Shown: piece after piece, positions 11,584 to 21,536 of the stretch | How the letters are laid out: each line of letters starts with the position of its first letter | How positions within the stretch are numbered: position 1 is the first letter of the stretch | Assembly (NCBI GenBank): GCA_004764695.1 | Contig: SMSO01000025.1 | Span: 3,369,102-3,433,101 of the forward strand | DNA from: Schizochytrium sp. TIO01 | Taxonomy: Eukaryota > Sar > Bigyra > Thraustochytrida > Thraustochytriidae | DNA: 64,000 bases | Reading direction: 5' to 3' | Translations under genes and position numbers: made by a program | The notes under the pieces: generated by a model | Seen by the model: the letters and a program-made list of their open reading frames with translations, nothing else | Told to the model about the DNA's origin: nothing | Database searches by the model: none

Positions 11584-13011
11584 ATGGAGTTCTTCCGTGC
11601 TTGGAAAGCGGCTCTGCTGGTGCTCCTTGTGAGCGTTTTGGTGAATGTGTATTACCATCGTGTTGTTCTTGATGTCAAAGTTCAAGTGGACTGGGATGCC
11701 TGCTGGGCAGCACCACATGATGAGCTTAAGCTGTGTCGTCAAAGTCCATCTGTAAAAGATACGATTGAAGCAGTACCAATCCATGTGGAACAAGGACAAC
11801 TAGAGCTTTTGCAACGAAAGCTCCGAGATCGGATTAAACCAATGTGGTCTATGGTCGGTATTCAAGCAAGATCAAAGGAAAGCTGGAGCGATGGTATTGA
11901 TGTAGACTATCTCGAAGGGGTTCTTCAATTTTGGGAACAAGACTACAAATGGCGAGAAGCAGAAAATGAGCTTAATGGTATGCATCCACACCAAGCTCTG
12001 ATTGATGGTCTTAAAGTGCGATACTTGCATGTAAAGACGCAAACTAGTCATAGCACCATTTCACTCCAAAAGGGAGCGTCTACACGTATTACAAAGGCCA
12101 ACACATCAGTTCCGCTCCTCTTGTTACATGGCTGGCCTGGTAGCGTTTATGAATTCCATAAGCTTATCGCAGATTTGCAAACCCGTGATACTAACTACGA
12201 ATTTGTTGTCCCGTTTTTACCTGGGTATGGGTTTTCTCAAGGGGCGCAACGCCCTGGCCTAAATGTGTGTGCAATTGCAGTAATTATGTCTAAGCTTATG
12301 CGGGCTCTTGGAAAGCCATCATACATCGTTCAAGGTGGTGATTGGGGTAGTTTTATTGCGCATTGCCTTCAAGATATTACTCCTCCTGGTGAGGTTATCG
12401 GTATGCATATCAATATGCCAATTGTCTCCCTACCTTTATGGACACCGTTCTATGCGTATCTTTTTGAAACAGATCCCGCCGAGATTGCTAAAGCAGATAT
12501 ACTTGCTATACCTAAAAAGCTTTTCGAAACAACACCATACCTACTGCAACAATCAACTCGACCCAAAACATTAGGTGTTGGCCTTGAAGATTCCCCTGTG
12601 GCGTTGGCAGCATGGGTGTTGGATAAGTTTAAATTATGGACAGATGCAAAGTCCAACATTACAAACCAACAACTCGTAACAAACCTTATGCTTTATTGGC
12701 TTCCTCAAGCCCAAACGTCATCGGCTATGCTTTACAGGGAAAGCTTTGGTCGTGCTCCAGCTAATTTGTTCACAGTTCTCTTTCAAAAGCCCGTGCACTG
12801 TAAGACAGGAATATCACAATTTCCGTACGAGATTATGCCACCTCCTGCATTTACCCTTAGCACGCGTTATAAAAACATTGTGACGTACCATAAAGCAACT
12901 CGAGGAGGGCATTTTGCAGCCTTGGAACAGCCGCATGCACTTGCAGAACATATTCACGAGTTTGTTCAAGCTCTTTTATATCCTCAAGGTACAAACAATG
13001 ACATTCTGTAG
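11584..13011 (+). CDS. Microsomal-type epoxide hydrolase
   Basis: An alpha/beta-hydrolase that opens epoxides to vicinal diols, similar to mammalian EPHX1, normally anchored in the ER membrane. From the ATG at 11584 it is 475 residues, close to the usual 455. This start places a hydrophobic signal-anchor (about residues 8-24, ALLVLLVSVLVNVYY) at the N terminus as expected. An EHN-type N-terminal domain follows with the FWEQDYKWR signature. The oxyanion-hole motif HGWPG starts at H182, the nucleophile is D253 in GGDWGS, the acid is probably E416 in QFPYEI, and the base is H443 in RGGHFAALEQP. All catalytic positions are present, so the enzyme looks active. Substrates may be xenobiotic or lipid epoxides (inference). 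An in-frame ATG at 11407 would add 59 residues that lack family similarity. Confidence 0.93.
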   Translation: MEFFRAWKAALLVLLVSVLVNVYYHRVVLDVKVQVDWDACWAAPHDELKLCRQSPSVKDTIEAVPIHVEQGQLELLQRKLRDRIKPMWSMVGIQARSKESWSDGIDVDYLEGVLQFWEQDYKWREAENELNGMHPHQALIDGLKVRYLHVKTQTSHSTISLQKGASTRITKANTSVPLLLLHGWPGSVYEFHKLIADLQTRDTNYEFVVPFLPGYGFSQGAQRPGLNVCAIAVIMSKLMRALGKPSYIVQGGDWGSFIAHCLQDITPPGEVIGMHINMPIVSLPLWTPFYAYLFETDPAEIAKADILAIPKKLFETTPYLLQQSTRPKTLGVGLEDSPVALAAWVLDKFKLWTDAKSNITNQQLVTNLMLYWLPQAQTSSAMLYRESFGRAPANLFTVLFQKPVHCKTGISQFPYEIMPPPAFTLSTRYKNIVTYHKATRGGHFAALEQPHALAEHIHEFVQALLYPQGTNNDIL

Positions 13012-13686
13012 GTTGTATGTCTCTTACATCTGGGCATTATAGCAAGTGGGATCTCGAAGTTGAGTATATGCAGCCCCACTTAGCTTCTCTGTTTCGTGAG
13101 GTCTGGTTTGCTCGAAGTAGCAGAGTACTAAAGTTTTGGGTACGGGTTCTGCAATCAAACGTAATAGCAAAGCAAGGAATCTCTATAGAATTCTATCATT
13201 GTTCACAAGTGAAAACAAAGGAACAGTTTCGAGCGATTTATTTCGGGAATGTTACACGGCTTCTATGGTACACCGTGGCCATTGCACATCAAAGTTCACT
13301 AGCGCTTGAGCGACACTTCAGCAATTGTTTAGCATACTATCATAACTAGTACATATCTACCTAGGACTTGCCTATGATCCAGATATTACTTTTTCTTTTC
13401 TCTCGTTCCGAGTGTGTTTCCCCCCCCCCCAAAAAAAAAAATATATATATTAAAATTTCGTTGTTGTCATAGTTCTGCAATCGTTCTGCAGATCACGTGC
13501 AGAACCTCAGCGAGCATGGACTTGGATGCAATCTCCTGGCCACCATCAGAGTCAAAACCCCTTGCGGGGATTGCAAATCTGCTTTAATATTGAAGAAAGA
13601 GTTGCAAATCGCATCGAATAGGCTGCTTACGTAACGTTCTGAGCAGAGACTTATTGATAAACAAAGTTCCCCTAGATCAGTTTGCA
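13012..13686. other. Intergenic region
   Basis: It holds the epoxide hydrolase 3' region, a poly-C/poly-A run at about 13420-13440 and a short AT repeat. A 110-residue open frame at 13017-13349 begins 6 bases after the epoxide hydrolase stop. It has no recognisable features and is not called as a gene. Confidence 0.6.
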
Positions 13687-16600
13687 ATGTGCGAAGTCGT
13701 GGTATACCACGGTACCATTTCTGCAATAGGTGAGCAATTTGAAAACTCAGTTCAGAGATGGACAGACGACCAAGTACCTGAGGCAGCACTACGAAATCGT
13801 GAGTGGCGTGACGGCAAGTCAACGCATCATGTTACCCTAGTTTCACCTCCAGAAATGCGACGACTTTCAAGAAAGGGCGCAGACCTGGTGAAAGCTTTTC
13901 AAGAAGCTGCAAATGAAGGACCAGCTCCTTTAGGCCTTGGCCTCGGTCGCGTCAAGAATGTATGGTTTATTGTTTTGAGTTGGCCATGCATACAAGTGGT
14001 TCGTCGCAAGCTCGGTCTTCCAGCAAAGGATCTTCACATTACGGTTGGATTCCTCGAAAGCGACATTCATGATGTATCAAAAAACTATACAACGCTTTGT
14101 CGGAGCAGTTTACTTCGGTTTACGACATGTGACGTCCAGCAACTCTTAGCGGACCCCCAGGGCCTGAACGAGGACTTATGCAACTTTTTAATGGAGGTTA
14201 CAGAGCTTCATGCCGATACTATGCCAAGCGAGCATGTGGAAGCACTCCTTCTGCGTGCGCGTGTGCTTGGCCAAAACAAAAAGCCAAAACAAGCTGAAGC
14301 TGATGCCCGACTTGCCTTTTCTCTTGCTTCAAAACTACAACAAGACCGTGTTGCACTGACTTTAGGGGATGCACTTACTGCTCTTGGACAGAGAGACGAG
14401 GCATGGAATATATACAAAGAAGCCTTGACACATTGTGGACCTGCTCGGCGTAAACTCTTTAACAATCTTGTGAAGCGCATGTCATATCTTGCGCTCCGCA
14501 ATCGCAGTCTTCTTACTTCTCCTCCAAAGTTTCCCCGGACTCAGCACCTGGTGAATTTAGGTGCTGCCACACGTGATGACTTGCTGTTCCCTCAGGATAA
14601 ACGCAAAATCTTCATTAACCCTGATGTCTTACATCGAGTTGTAATTGAGGAGAAAGTTGATGGTGCTAACTTGGGAATTTACATCGACGAGAATTGGAAT
14701 ATTGTTTTTCAAAACCGCTCTCGCACTGTATGTTGCGAGTCGGCTCCTCAGTGGGCAAGCTTAGATCGCTGGCTCGACTCACGAAAGATTAATCTTTGTA
14801 AAACATTGGGTCAACGGTATGCTGTTTTTGGCGAATGGATGTATGCAAAGCATTCCATCCATTATACCAGCTTGCCTGATACTTTCCTAGGGTTTGATGT
14901 TTATGATCGAATTGCTGAGAAGTTCTTATCTGTGCCGATTAGAAACGCTATTCTTGAAAAGGCAGATCTGACTCCGGTACGCAGTGTCGAATTCGACAGT
15001 ACGGTGATGTTCCAGAGTGAAGAGTCCTTCGAAGAAGATCTCTGTTTATTGCTTTCAGAGACGCAGTCAGCATACTACAATGGACCAGTGGAAGGCCTCG
15101 TGTTACGTTATGACGAAGTTAATACTACTGATCCGGAATCTCTTCTGCAATTTCTTCTTCAGCGAGGCAAAATCGTACGGGCTGATTTTTCTCAAGGCAT
15201 TGAGGATCACTGGACGCATACGTCCCTAGTTCGAAACAAAATTATACCAGTGGCTATGCCGCTCCATGACAGTAGTTTTGCGGTTAGCGTCAAGAAATAT
15301 CCGAGTACACCTCATCTGCCTTGGAGCCCGAACGTAAATGCTGATGACACACTGTTACGCTCAAGTGAAGATTTTTTTGGTAAACGCGTTATCATCACAG
15401 AAAAGCTTGATGGTGGAAATTGTTGTCTTGCGCCGGGAGGAAAAGTATTCGCTCGAACGCACAATAAGGAGGCCTCCTATTGGTCGTTTGGCCCTGTTAA
15501 AGAACTTTACCGATGTCTTCGAGCTGAGTACCCTGAAATATTTGAAGAAGGGCGGTACAAGAACGCTGAATTTTATGGAGAAAATATGACAGCTACACAT
15601 AGCATAGCTTATGATCGTCTGCAATCCTGTTTCTATCTCTTTGCTGTGAGAAATGACTCCGAATGGTTGCCCTGGGATGAGGTTGTCTCACTTGCGCGAA
15701 AGCTTCAACTTCGGACTGTACCCTTGGTGTTTGACGGGGTGCTTAAGAACGACGATCAGCTGCGAGCTTTGCTTGAAACAGAGGCAACATTGCCAAGTCG
15801 TGTTGCTGAAGACATTATTGGTGAAGGATTTGTTATTCGCATTGCCGCAAGCTTTTCCGATAATCCGAACATCTTTGAACAAAACATTGCAAAGTATGTA
15901 CGAGCTAACCATATCCAAACATCAGCAAGTTGGCGACGTACCTGTGCCAAGGCTCACATAAAATATCTCCTACCAGGTGACGCCGGCGAATTTCCAATGA
16001 GACCTCCAATCTCTGCTCAATCAATCCAATTGTTTGTGGATCTCGATGGAGTCCTTGCAGACTTTGATGCTGGCGTGCGTCGTATTTGTGGTCAGTCCCC
16101 AAACGATATCGCTGTAGCAGCAATGTGGCGCGCGATCCATAGTGCTCGAGACTTTTTTGGGAGTCTCGAGTGGATGCCAGGTGCGCAAGCACTTTGGGAA
16201 AACTCCCTTGCCCATTTAAAGCCGACCATCCTTTCTGGAGTACCAATGTCAGATTCGCGGTGGGCTGAACGCCAAAAGTCAGCTTGGTGTGCTAGAAAGC
16301 TTGGACCCGAGGTCCCGCACATCTTTTGTGCGAGTCGCGAAAAGAGCACATATAGTGGTCCATACCGAGTCTTGATTGATGATCGTGATCGAGCTCGTAG
16401 GCCTTGGGAAGCCGCTGGTGGTATCTTTATTCTATACACAACTCCGGAGCAAGTAGCTTCGGAATTAGAAGAGGTGAAGCGTCAGCTTCAAACCGAATTT
16501 AAAGATACGGAAAACTCAGGGGAGAAATTCGCTATTCAAGAACAACCAGTTTTAGAGAGTAATAGCGATGATAATCAAACTCCCGGGCCTGAATTTGAGC

Positions 16601-17094
16601 GCCAGCGATGCAAATATAAATTGATAATATTGGTTGGACTTCCAGGTAGCGGAAAATCCACCTTTGGGAAGCTGCTTACTGAACGTCTACAATGTGAGCG
16701 AATATGTCAAGATGAGGTGGGCTCAAGACGCACATGTGAAAATATAATTGGGCGCGATGTAAAACGAACAACGGTGGTGCTCGATCGTTGCAATGTGGAG
16801 AGAGCTGATCGTAAATACTGGATGCAGCTTGCGATGGTTTCTTCAAAGCAGGTTGCTGTGGTCCTCTTCGAACCACCTCCAGACTCGGGCTTGACTCTTG
16901 CAAATAGACTAATTCAGCGTCGAGCACATCCGACAATCAAAACATCGAATTTGGAGAGTGCTAGGAAAATTGTTACTAGCTTTTCTCGCAAGCTGGAAGT
17001 ACCAACGGTAAAGGACGATAAGGTTGATCGTGTTTTCCATATGACTTCTTTCGATGACACAGATCATATCATAGCCCAGCTTGCCAAACATTAA
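13687..17094 (+). CDS. Multidomain RNA end-healing and ligation protein
   Basis: A 1135-residue single-exon protein from the first in-frame ATG; the frame is open slightly further but only from TTG. Domains in order: (1) a 2H phosphoesterase, residues 1-140, with two H-x-T motifs at H48/T50 and H117/T119, of the type that opens 2',3'-cyclic phosphates; (2) TPR-like helices, about 170-275; (3) RNA-ligase nucleotidyltransferase 1, with motif I lysine K323 (EKVDG), motif IV at E469 (EGLVLR) and motif V at K495; (4) nucleotidyltransferase 2, with K573 (EKLDG), motif IV at E713 and motif V at K736; (5) a HAD phosphatase resembling 5'(3')-deoxyribonucleotidases, with D785/D787 in VDLDGVLADFD and a later LIDDR; (6) a P-loop polynucleotide-kinase-like domain with the Walker A lysine K990 (GLPGSGKST) and VVLDRCNVERADR. 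Every module keeps its key residues. It could therefore open cyclic ends, remove a phosphate, phosphorylate 5'-OH and ligate, as in tRNA splicing or repair of cleaved RNA. The combined activity is inferred. Confidence 0.88.
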   Translation: MCEVVVYHGTISAIGEQFENSVQRWTDDQVPEAALRNREWRDGKSTHHVTLVSPPEMRRLSRKGADLVKAFQEAANEGPAPLGLGLGRVKNVWFIVLSWPCIQVVRRKLGLPAKDLHITVGFLESDIHDVSKNYTTLCRSSLLRFTTCDVQQLLADPQGLNEDLCNFLMEVTELHADTMPSEHVEALLLRARVLGQNKKPKQAEADARLAFSLASKLQQDRVALTLGDALTALGQRDEAWNIYKEALTHCGPARRKLFNNLVKRMSYLALRNRSLLTSPPKFPRTQHLVNLGAATRDDLLFPQDKRKIFINPDVLHRVVIEEKVDGANLGIYIDENWNIVFQNRSRTVCCESAPQWASLDRWLDSRKINLCKTLGQRYAVFGEWMYAKHSIHYTSLPDTFLGFDVYDRIAEKFLSVPIRNAILEKADLTPVRSVEFDSTVMFQSEESFEEDLCLLLSETQSAYYNGPVEGLVLRYDEVNTTDPESLLQFLLQRGKIVRADFSQGIEDHWTHTSLVRNKIIPVAMPLHDSSFAVSVKKYPSTPHLPWSPNVNADDTLLRSSEDFFGKRVIITEKLDGGNCCLAPGGKVFARTHNKEASYWSFGPVKELYRCLRAEYPEIFEEGRYKNAEFYGENMTATHSIAYDRLQSCFYLFAVRNDSEWLPWDEVVSLARKLQLRTVPLVFDGVLKNDDQLRALLETEATLPSRVAEDIIGEGFVIRIAASFSDNPNIFEQNIAKYVRANHIQTSASWRRTCAKAHIKYLLPGDAGEFPMRPPISAQSIQLFVDLDGVLADFDAGVRRICGQSPNDIAVAAMWRAIHSARDFFGSLEWMPGAQALWENSLAHLKPTILSGVPMSDSRWAERQKSAWCARKLGPEVPHIFCASREKSTYSGPYRVLIDDRDRARRPWEAAGGIFILYTTPEQVASELEEVKRQLQTEFKDTENSGEKFAIQEQPVLESNSDDNQTPGPEFERQRCKYKLIILVGLPGSGKSTFGKLLTERLQCERICQDEVGSRRTCENIIGRDVKRTTVVLDRCNVERADRKYWMQLAMVSSKQVAVVLFEPPPDSGLTLANRLIQRRAHPTIKTSNLESARKIVTSFSRKLEVPTVKDDKVDRVFHMTSFDDTDHIIAQLAKH

Positions 17095-17725
17095 TTTTGC
17101 AATAGCTAATTATACTAACTTACATGTCATCTTCTTCAATTTTATTCATTTAATTTTTCTTGACTTACAGCTTCAACCGTCAGCCTGTTCTATTATGGAG
17201 ATGGAATCAAATATCGAACCCAACACTACGGTAGATGATGACAAAATAAAGCTAGACTAAGGAAAATCATAAATTCATCCAGGTAATACGCTTATTCTCT
17301 CATGGCCTGTGTCACATTCACATTGGTGTACTTGCTATTACAGGCAGATTGAGGCGAGCAGATAAAGCAAGTTGGGACATCATTATTTGTATGGAGCTTT
17401 TTTAACATTTTAATTTAAAAAGTTAAAGTAAAATAATTGAAGCGCAGACAAACGAAGCAAATGTCTGTTATTATTGGTCCATTTTAATTATGCGCATTTA
17501 AAAATGAGAGGTCAGGTGTTCGAAGTAATATCATATTTACAAGAATAGATGATATACGATGCAATTTAGTATGTATGCAGATTAATAGGGTACCATCTTA
17601 CCATCTTACAATAATAAATAAAATAAAGCGGCAAAATAAACCAAGGTAAAGCAAACCAAAACCTGAAAAGCGTCATTTCGGAGGCTCTGGCCTCAAAGGG
17701 CTTGCAAAAGTATCTGTGCGCAAAT
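17095..17725. other. AT-rich intergenic region
   Basis: 631 bases between two plus-strand genes. AT-rich and without a supportable ORF. It must carry the 3' end of the RNA-repair gene and the promoter of the COQ10-EF-hand gene. Confidence 0.6.
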
Positions 17726-18925
17726 ATGCTTACGTTGCAGAGGCTACAGAGGCAGCCAGTGCCACGGCGAGCTGCTCCGTTTCGCGAGAGCGTGGCAGGT
17801 CTCTCTTGGCTCTTTGGTGGATCGTCATCCTCCACGAGTATTAAGCGTCACCGCGAGCATCGCGTTGTGCCTTTTCCAAAGAACGTTATGTATAACGTTG
17901 TAGCAGACGTGCCTCGTTATAAGGAGTTTGTGCCATACACAGTAGATTCTCGTATTTTAGAGCAGATCTCAAGGTATGAGAATGTCGCAGAGCTCAAGGT
18001 TGGGTTTGGAGCACTAAGTGAACGCTACAAAAGCCGTGTGAAGCTGGACCCAGCAGAAGGCAAGGTTGAGGCACGTGCTGAAGATTCTGCGGTGTTCAAG
18101 GTCCTTACAAACAAGTGGTGTATCAAAGACCGCCCAATGGACCCCGAAACCTCGACTCTGGAGTTCGAACTGGAATTTCAGTTCAAGCACAGCCTCTACA
18201 ATAGTGTAGCGGACATGTTCTTTAAAAAGGTCACAGAAGCCATGGTGGATGCATTTTTGACACGTTGTGAGGCCGTACAGGAGGGTCATGCCCAGGCGCA
18301 CAATTACTTTGCACGCATTGCTCCACCCAGAAGGGGCCTTTTCCGCAGCAAGGGGTTGGCCGCTCAAGGGCAGCTGCTCGGCGAGCTTGAGACGCTTTCA
18401 CATTTTGATCTTCATGAGCTCGAGCGTATCAAGAATAACTTTGACTCGGCGACAAGTTACTCCAAAACTGGTACACTCGACCTGCCTACGTTCAAGAAGC
18501 TGTTTCGCGAGTTGTTTCATGATGAGCCCACAGATAAGGTGAACCGCTCTGCAGATCTTTTGTTCAGCGCTCTTGACATCAACCGCGACGGATCTTTGAA
18601 CTTTCGTGAGTTTGTAGCAGGTCTGTCGACAGTTGTTAAGGGTAACCCTGAAGAACGTGCGCGTTTCTGGCTTCGCTGTTTTGATGATAATGGAGATGGT
18701 CATGTGGACCGTCGTCAGCTATATAACATGGTTTATGTGTCCATGGAAGTTCGCAATGGGCTTCTTCAAGTCGGGGCTTCTAGCAAACCGCAAGAAGCAG
18801 GTTATTTTGAAATCGACCACAACCTCGATCGTCTTGCACGCGAGGCTGTAGATCAGTGTTTTGCTGATGTTCCTGACGATCAGGGTGTGAATATTGAGGC
18901 GGTTCTGTCAAAGAACCTTTTTTAA
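17726..18925 (+). CDS. COQ10-like START domain fused to EF-hands
   Basis: A 399-residue single-exon protein starting at the first ATG in frame. Residues 1-40 are rich in Arg, Leu and Ser and nearly lack acids, a typical mitochondrial presequence. Residues about 45-190 match the coenzyme-Q-binding COQ10 / polyketide-cyclase START-like fold: PFPKNVMYNVVADVPRYKEF at the start, then ELKVGFGALSERYKS and a C-terminal amphipathic helix. COQ10 helps ubiquinone function in the inner-membrane respiratory chain. The extra C-terminal half carries EF-hands of the calcineurin-B/recoverin kind: a degenerate one near residues 245-275, a canonical loop at 284-295 (DINRDGSLNFRE), and a second at 320-331 (DDNGDGHVDRRQ) with Gln in place of the usual final Glu. 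Standard COQ10 proteins have no EF-hands. The frame is continuous through the junction. Calcium regulation of CoQ handling is an inference. Confidence 0.88.
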   Translation: MLTLQRLQRQPVPRRAAPFRESVAGLSWLFGGSSSSTSIKRHREHRVVPFPKNVMYNVVADVPRYKEFVPYTVDSRILEQISRYENVAELKVGFGALSERYKSRVKLDPAEGKVEARAEDSAVFKVLTNKWCIKDRPMDPETSTLEFELEFQFKHSLYNSVADMFFKKVTEAMVDAFLTRCEAVQEGHAQAHNYFARIAPPRRGLFRSKGLAAQGQLLGELETLSHFDLHELERIKNNFDSATSYSKTGTLDLPTFKKLFRELFHDEPTDKVNRSADLLFSALDINRDGSLNFREFVAGLSTVVKGNPEERARFWLRCFDDNGDGHVDRRQLYNMVYVSMEVRNGLLQVGASSKPQEAGYFEIDHNLDRLAREAVDQCFADVPDDQGVNIEAVLSKNLF

Positions 18926-20486
18926 ATTAGAACAGCGTGCAGTTCCCATTGAGAACATGTTGTCCACCTATTGGATAATTTGCGTGAAGTGTCCCAAACA
19001 AATAAACAAGCAAACAAACACAGGAAAGTTCCGCTATCTTTCTCTAAAAATAAAAGCATAATAATTATCAACCCTCCCATTTGGATGCTTTTCAGTTTGC
19101 TTGTGCTTTGAGCGCAAAACAGGCGGTATCCCTACCAGCTTCACAAAGTTTAATTGACAGTAAGTAAATTTGCGAATCGTTGAGTAAACTCTTGTTCTTT
19201 TCTCTTTAAAAAAGAAAAGAAAAGATGAATGAATACTGTGTTGATATTCATATGCATAGAGAGCAATATCATTTCGTTGAATGCAAACTAACAGTTCAAT
19301 TTTGTGTCTGACAGTGTATCTAGATAGATTTTGAAATCAGTAATGTACGAATATCTTGTGTTTTAAACCCTTGGTCGTTCATTTCTAGAAGCTTCGTTGA
19401 TATGACTATTTCGACATGTACAAGATTTAACTTTACGCTCAAGGACCTGGTGGATTATATTCCATCTATTAAAAAAAATAAAAAAAATACAATCTACCTC
19501 TCATATATAAAGATGAAAAAAAAATCTTTTGACCTTAAATTATCTTCGTTGAAGAAAACGTAGGTTTATATAAAGAATGTACATACATGTTTTCTTCGTT
19601 TAATGCTGGAAGGCAGCATTCTCCTACAGATTCATGTATACCTTAGCAGTCCCCTGAGCTCTGAGTTATTGCCATGCAGTACATCTAAATGCACTGGTAT
19701 AATTCTTCAAACCAAAGTTTATATCTTCATTCTCAGTGTTAGCGGAAACTGGACAGAAATAATTAATGGTCAACTTTTCGAACAACACAAAAGTGGATTT
19801 CTCAGGAAGCAAAATTGTACCCAAACTACATGAAAACACACTAAGATTATTAATAAGTTCAGCTCCCCATCAGGGAGAACGTTCCTCATGTTTTGATGTT
19901 GGATCGCATGCCATCTGTACATTTATTTAATCAAAAGACTGGTTTAAGATGGCAATATTTTAGAATCAGACAAGGAAATGGCAACCCGGCAGAAATTACT
20001 TTTTACCAGGTCACATGGTTGACATTTGTAAAATAATAATAAATAGATAGAAAGCATAAAAAGGTCATCACAGTTCTTCTATTGGTGCTGTTTGAGTGAA
20101 ATAGAACACATGAATGAAGGTGCTTCATTTAATTACATCATCGCTACAATGCTCCAGAGCAAGTTCTTGTTGTTGGAGTCGTGATGTCTGAATAGGACAG
20201 ACGAAATAGGGCTATACATAGTCATGTTCTAAACGAGACACAATATATACACGAATGCGCGGGGCATTGTGATGGTGGCTGCTTATGCGCGTTGAGGAGC
20301 ATATTGTGCCTGCATCGATCTTAAATTGCGTAATAGTACGTTTGGTTGATTGGGCTGTTCGCTAGTTGGTTTGCTTGCTTTGGCTTCGACGTTGGATAGA
20401 TTTGAGTGAATACAGGCATGATGACTTGCTCGCTCTGAGGGCGATACTTCGATTGATTACTTGCTCGCTTACTTGAGTGTATTGTT
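18926..20486. other. AT-rich intergenic region
   Basis: About 1.56 kb with no convincing ORF. Short A-runs, AAAAT stretches and an AAAAG run (about 19207-19225) are the only structure seen. Confidence 0.65.
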
Positions 20487-20753
20487 TTACCAAATCTCTT
20501 GAAGAAAAGTGGGGACGTTCTTGGCCGTATCCAGGAGAATAAATTGCTGGCCGCTCTTGGTGTTGACGAAGTTTTTCACCTGCGGTGGCGTTCCCGGAGG
20601 GCTGGAGGATCTGGACGAGGCGCCATCATCAACTGGCGCAAGCTTGTAACCCTCAGGGTTGCGCTTGCGTGCCTGCAAGGCAATCGCTGCGATGCGAGAC
20701 TCGAGGTCCAGCGCAACTACCTCTACATCATTGTCAAGAGCGCGTGGTGCCAT
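20487..20753 (-). CDS. Small RNPEGYKL-family protein, copy A
   Basis: An 88-residue protein from the ATG at 20753. I know no named family, but it is clearly homologous to the protein at 29901-30182. Both have a short N-terminal helix (LESRIAAIALQAR here), the block RNPEGYKL-x-PV, a Ser/Pro-rich low-complexity linker, and a C-terminal block with N-x-x-SGQ-x-x-x-LLD-x-A-x-N and a final FLQ/YLQ. That conservation argues that this short frame is a real gene. No signal peptide or membrane segment is seen. The role is unknown; the conserved helix plus short C-terminal strand-like block could be a protein-binding adaptor. It points away from copy B, with about 9 kb of gene-poor DNA between the two start codons. 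Confidence 0.78.
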   Translation of the reverse strand: MAPRALDNDVEVVALDLESRIAAIALQARKRNPEGYKLAPVDDGASSRSSSPPGTPPQVKNFVNTKSGQQFILLDTAKNVPTFLQEIW

Positions 20754-21497
20754 GTCGTAGTGTCTGCAATGAAATCTTCCGTTGCTTCTGCTGGTTTCCT
20801 CGCCGTTGTCGTGTTATTGAAAGTATTGTAAAGCTTTTTCTGCTGCTGCTTCTTTCCAAGTCCTGCTAGCACGTAGGCTTGCAGGTGTTCCTAGCCGCTA
20901 AGGTTCTATGTCTTCGCCACAATGTATGTATGAATATATGTATGCCACGTTTGGTGATGAGTTTATTTCCGCTGCTGCTTGCGCGCACAGATTGTGTTCT
21001 TTGTGTGTGGATTCCTGTTTCGGGTTTGCTTCTTCTTCTCCTTCTTTCTGAATGCTCATCTCTTCTCCGTTTCCTCTTTCTTCCCTTTTTCCCCCTTTCT
21101 TCCCCTTTCCCTCGTGATGTGCAGGTAGCTGCTCTAAGACCCCCACTAAGTCGCACTCTTATTCCGCGACTACCATTTCCGCTACTACATCTCTTTCTTT
21201 TCTTTTCTTTTCTTTTCTTTTTCGTCTTTCTCAACATTCGATGTAGGTCGAGGATTCGCTTTTCGTCCTCTTCCTCTGAGCTAACTAGCCCCTCAGGAGG
21301 GCATGAGTCCCCAGTGTGCTGTGAGGGCTCCAAGTCCCGCTCACAACGCCGCGCTGAGGGGAAGGAAGGCCGAAACTCCCAGTGGGAATCCCGATACCTG
21401 TCCCCTTCCGGTGGCGCCGTCTTCCTAACGAACTGGCTAGGTGCGACTAAGAGTTTCTTCGCGCCTCCTACGACGTCGTCGCGCGCAGGTTCCTACA

Positions 21498-21536
21498 GGG
21501 AGCCCACCGCTCTTGTGTCCCCTCCAGGGGGCTCCC
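21498..21536. repeat. Inverted repeat (8-bp stem, 23-base loop)
   Basis: GGGAGCCC and GGGCTCCC are exact reverse complements separated by 23 bases. It is a possible RNA hairpin in a long transcribed leader, but no transcript is known. Confidence 0.6.

Noticed and set aside
13017-13349. 110-codon frame right after the epoxide hydrolase stop
   Set aside because: No recognisable features, probably chance frame in the 3' region; a low-level chance of a real small gene remains.
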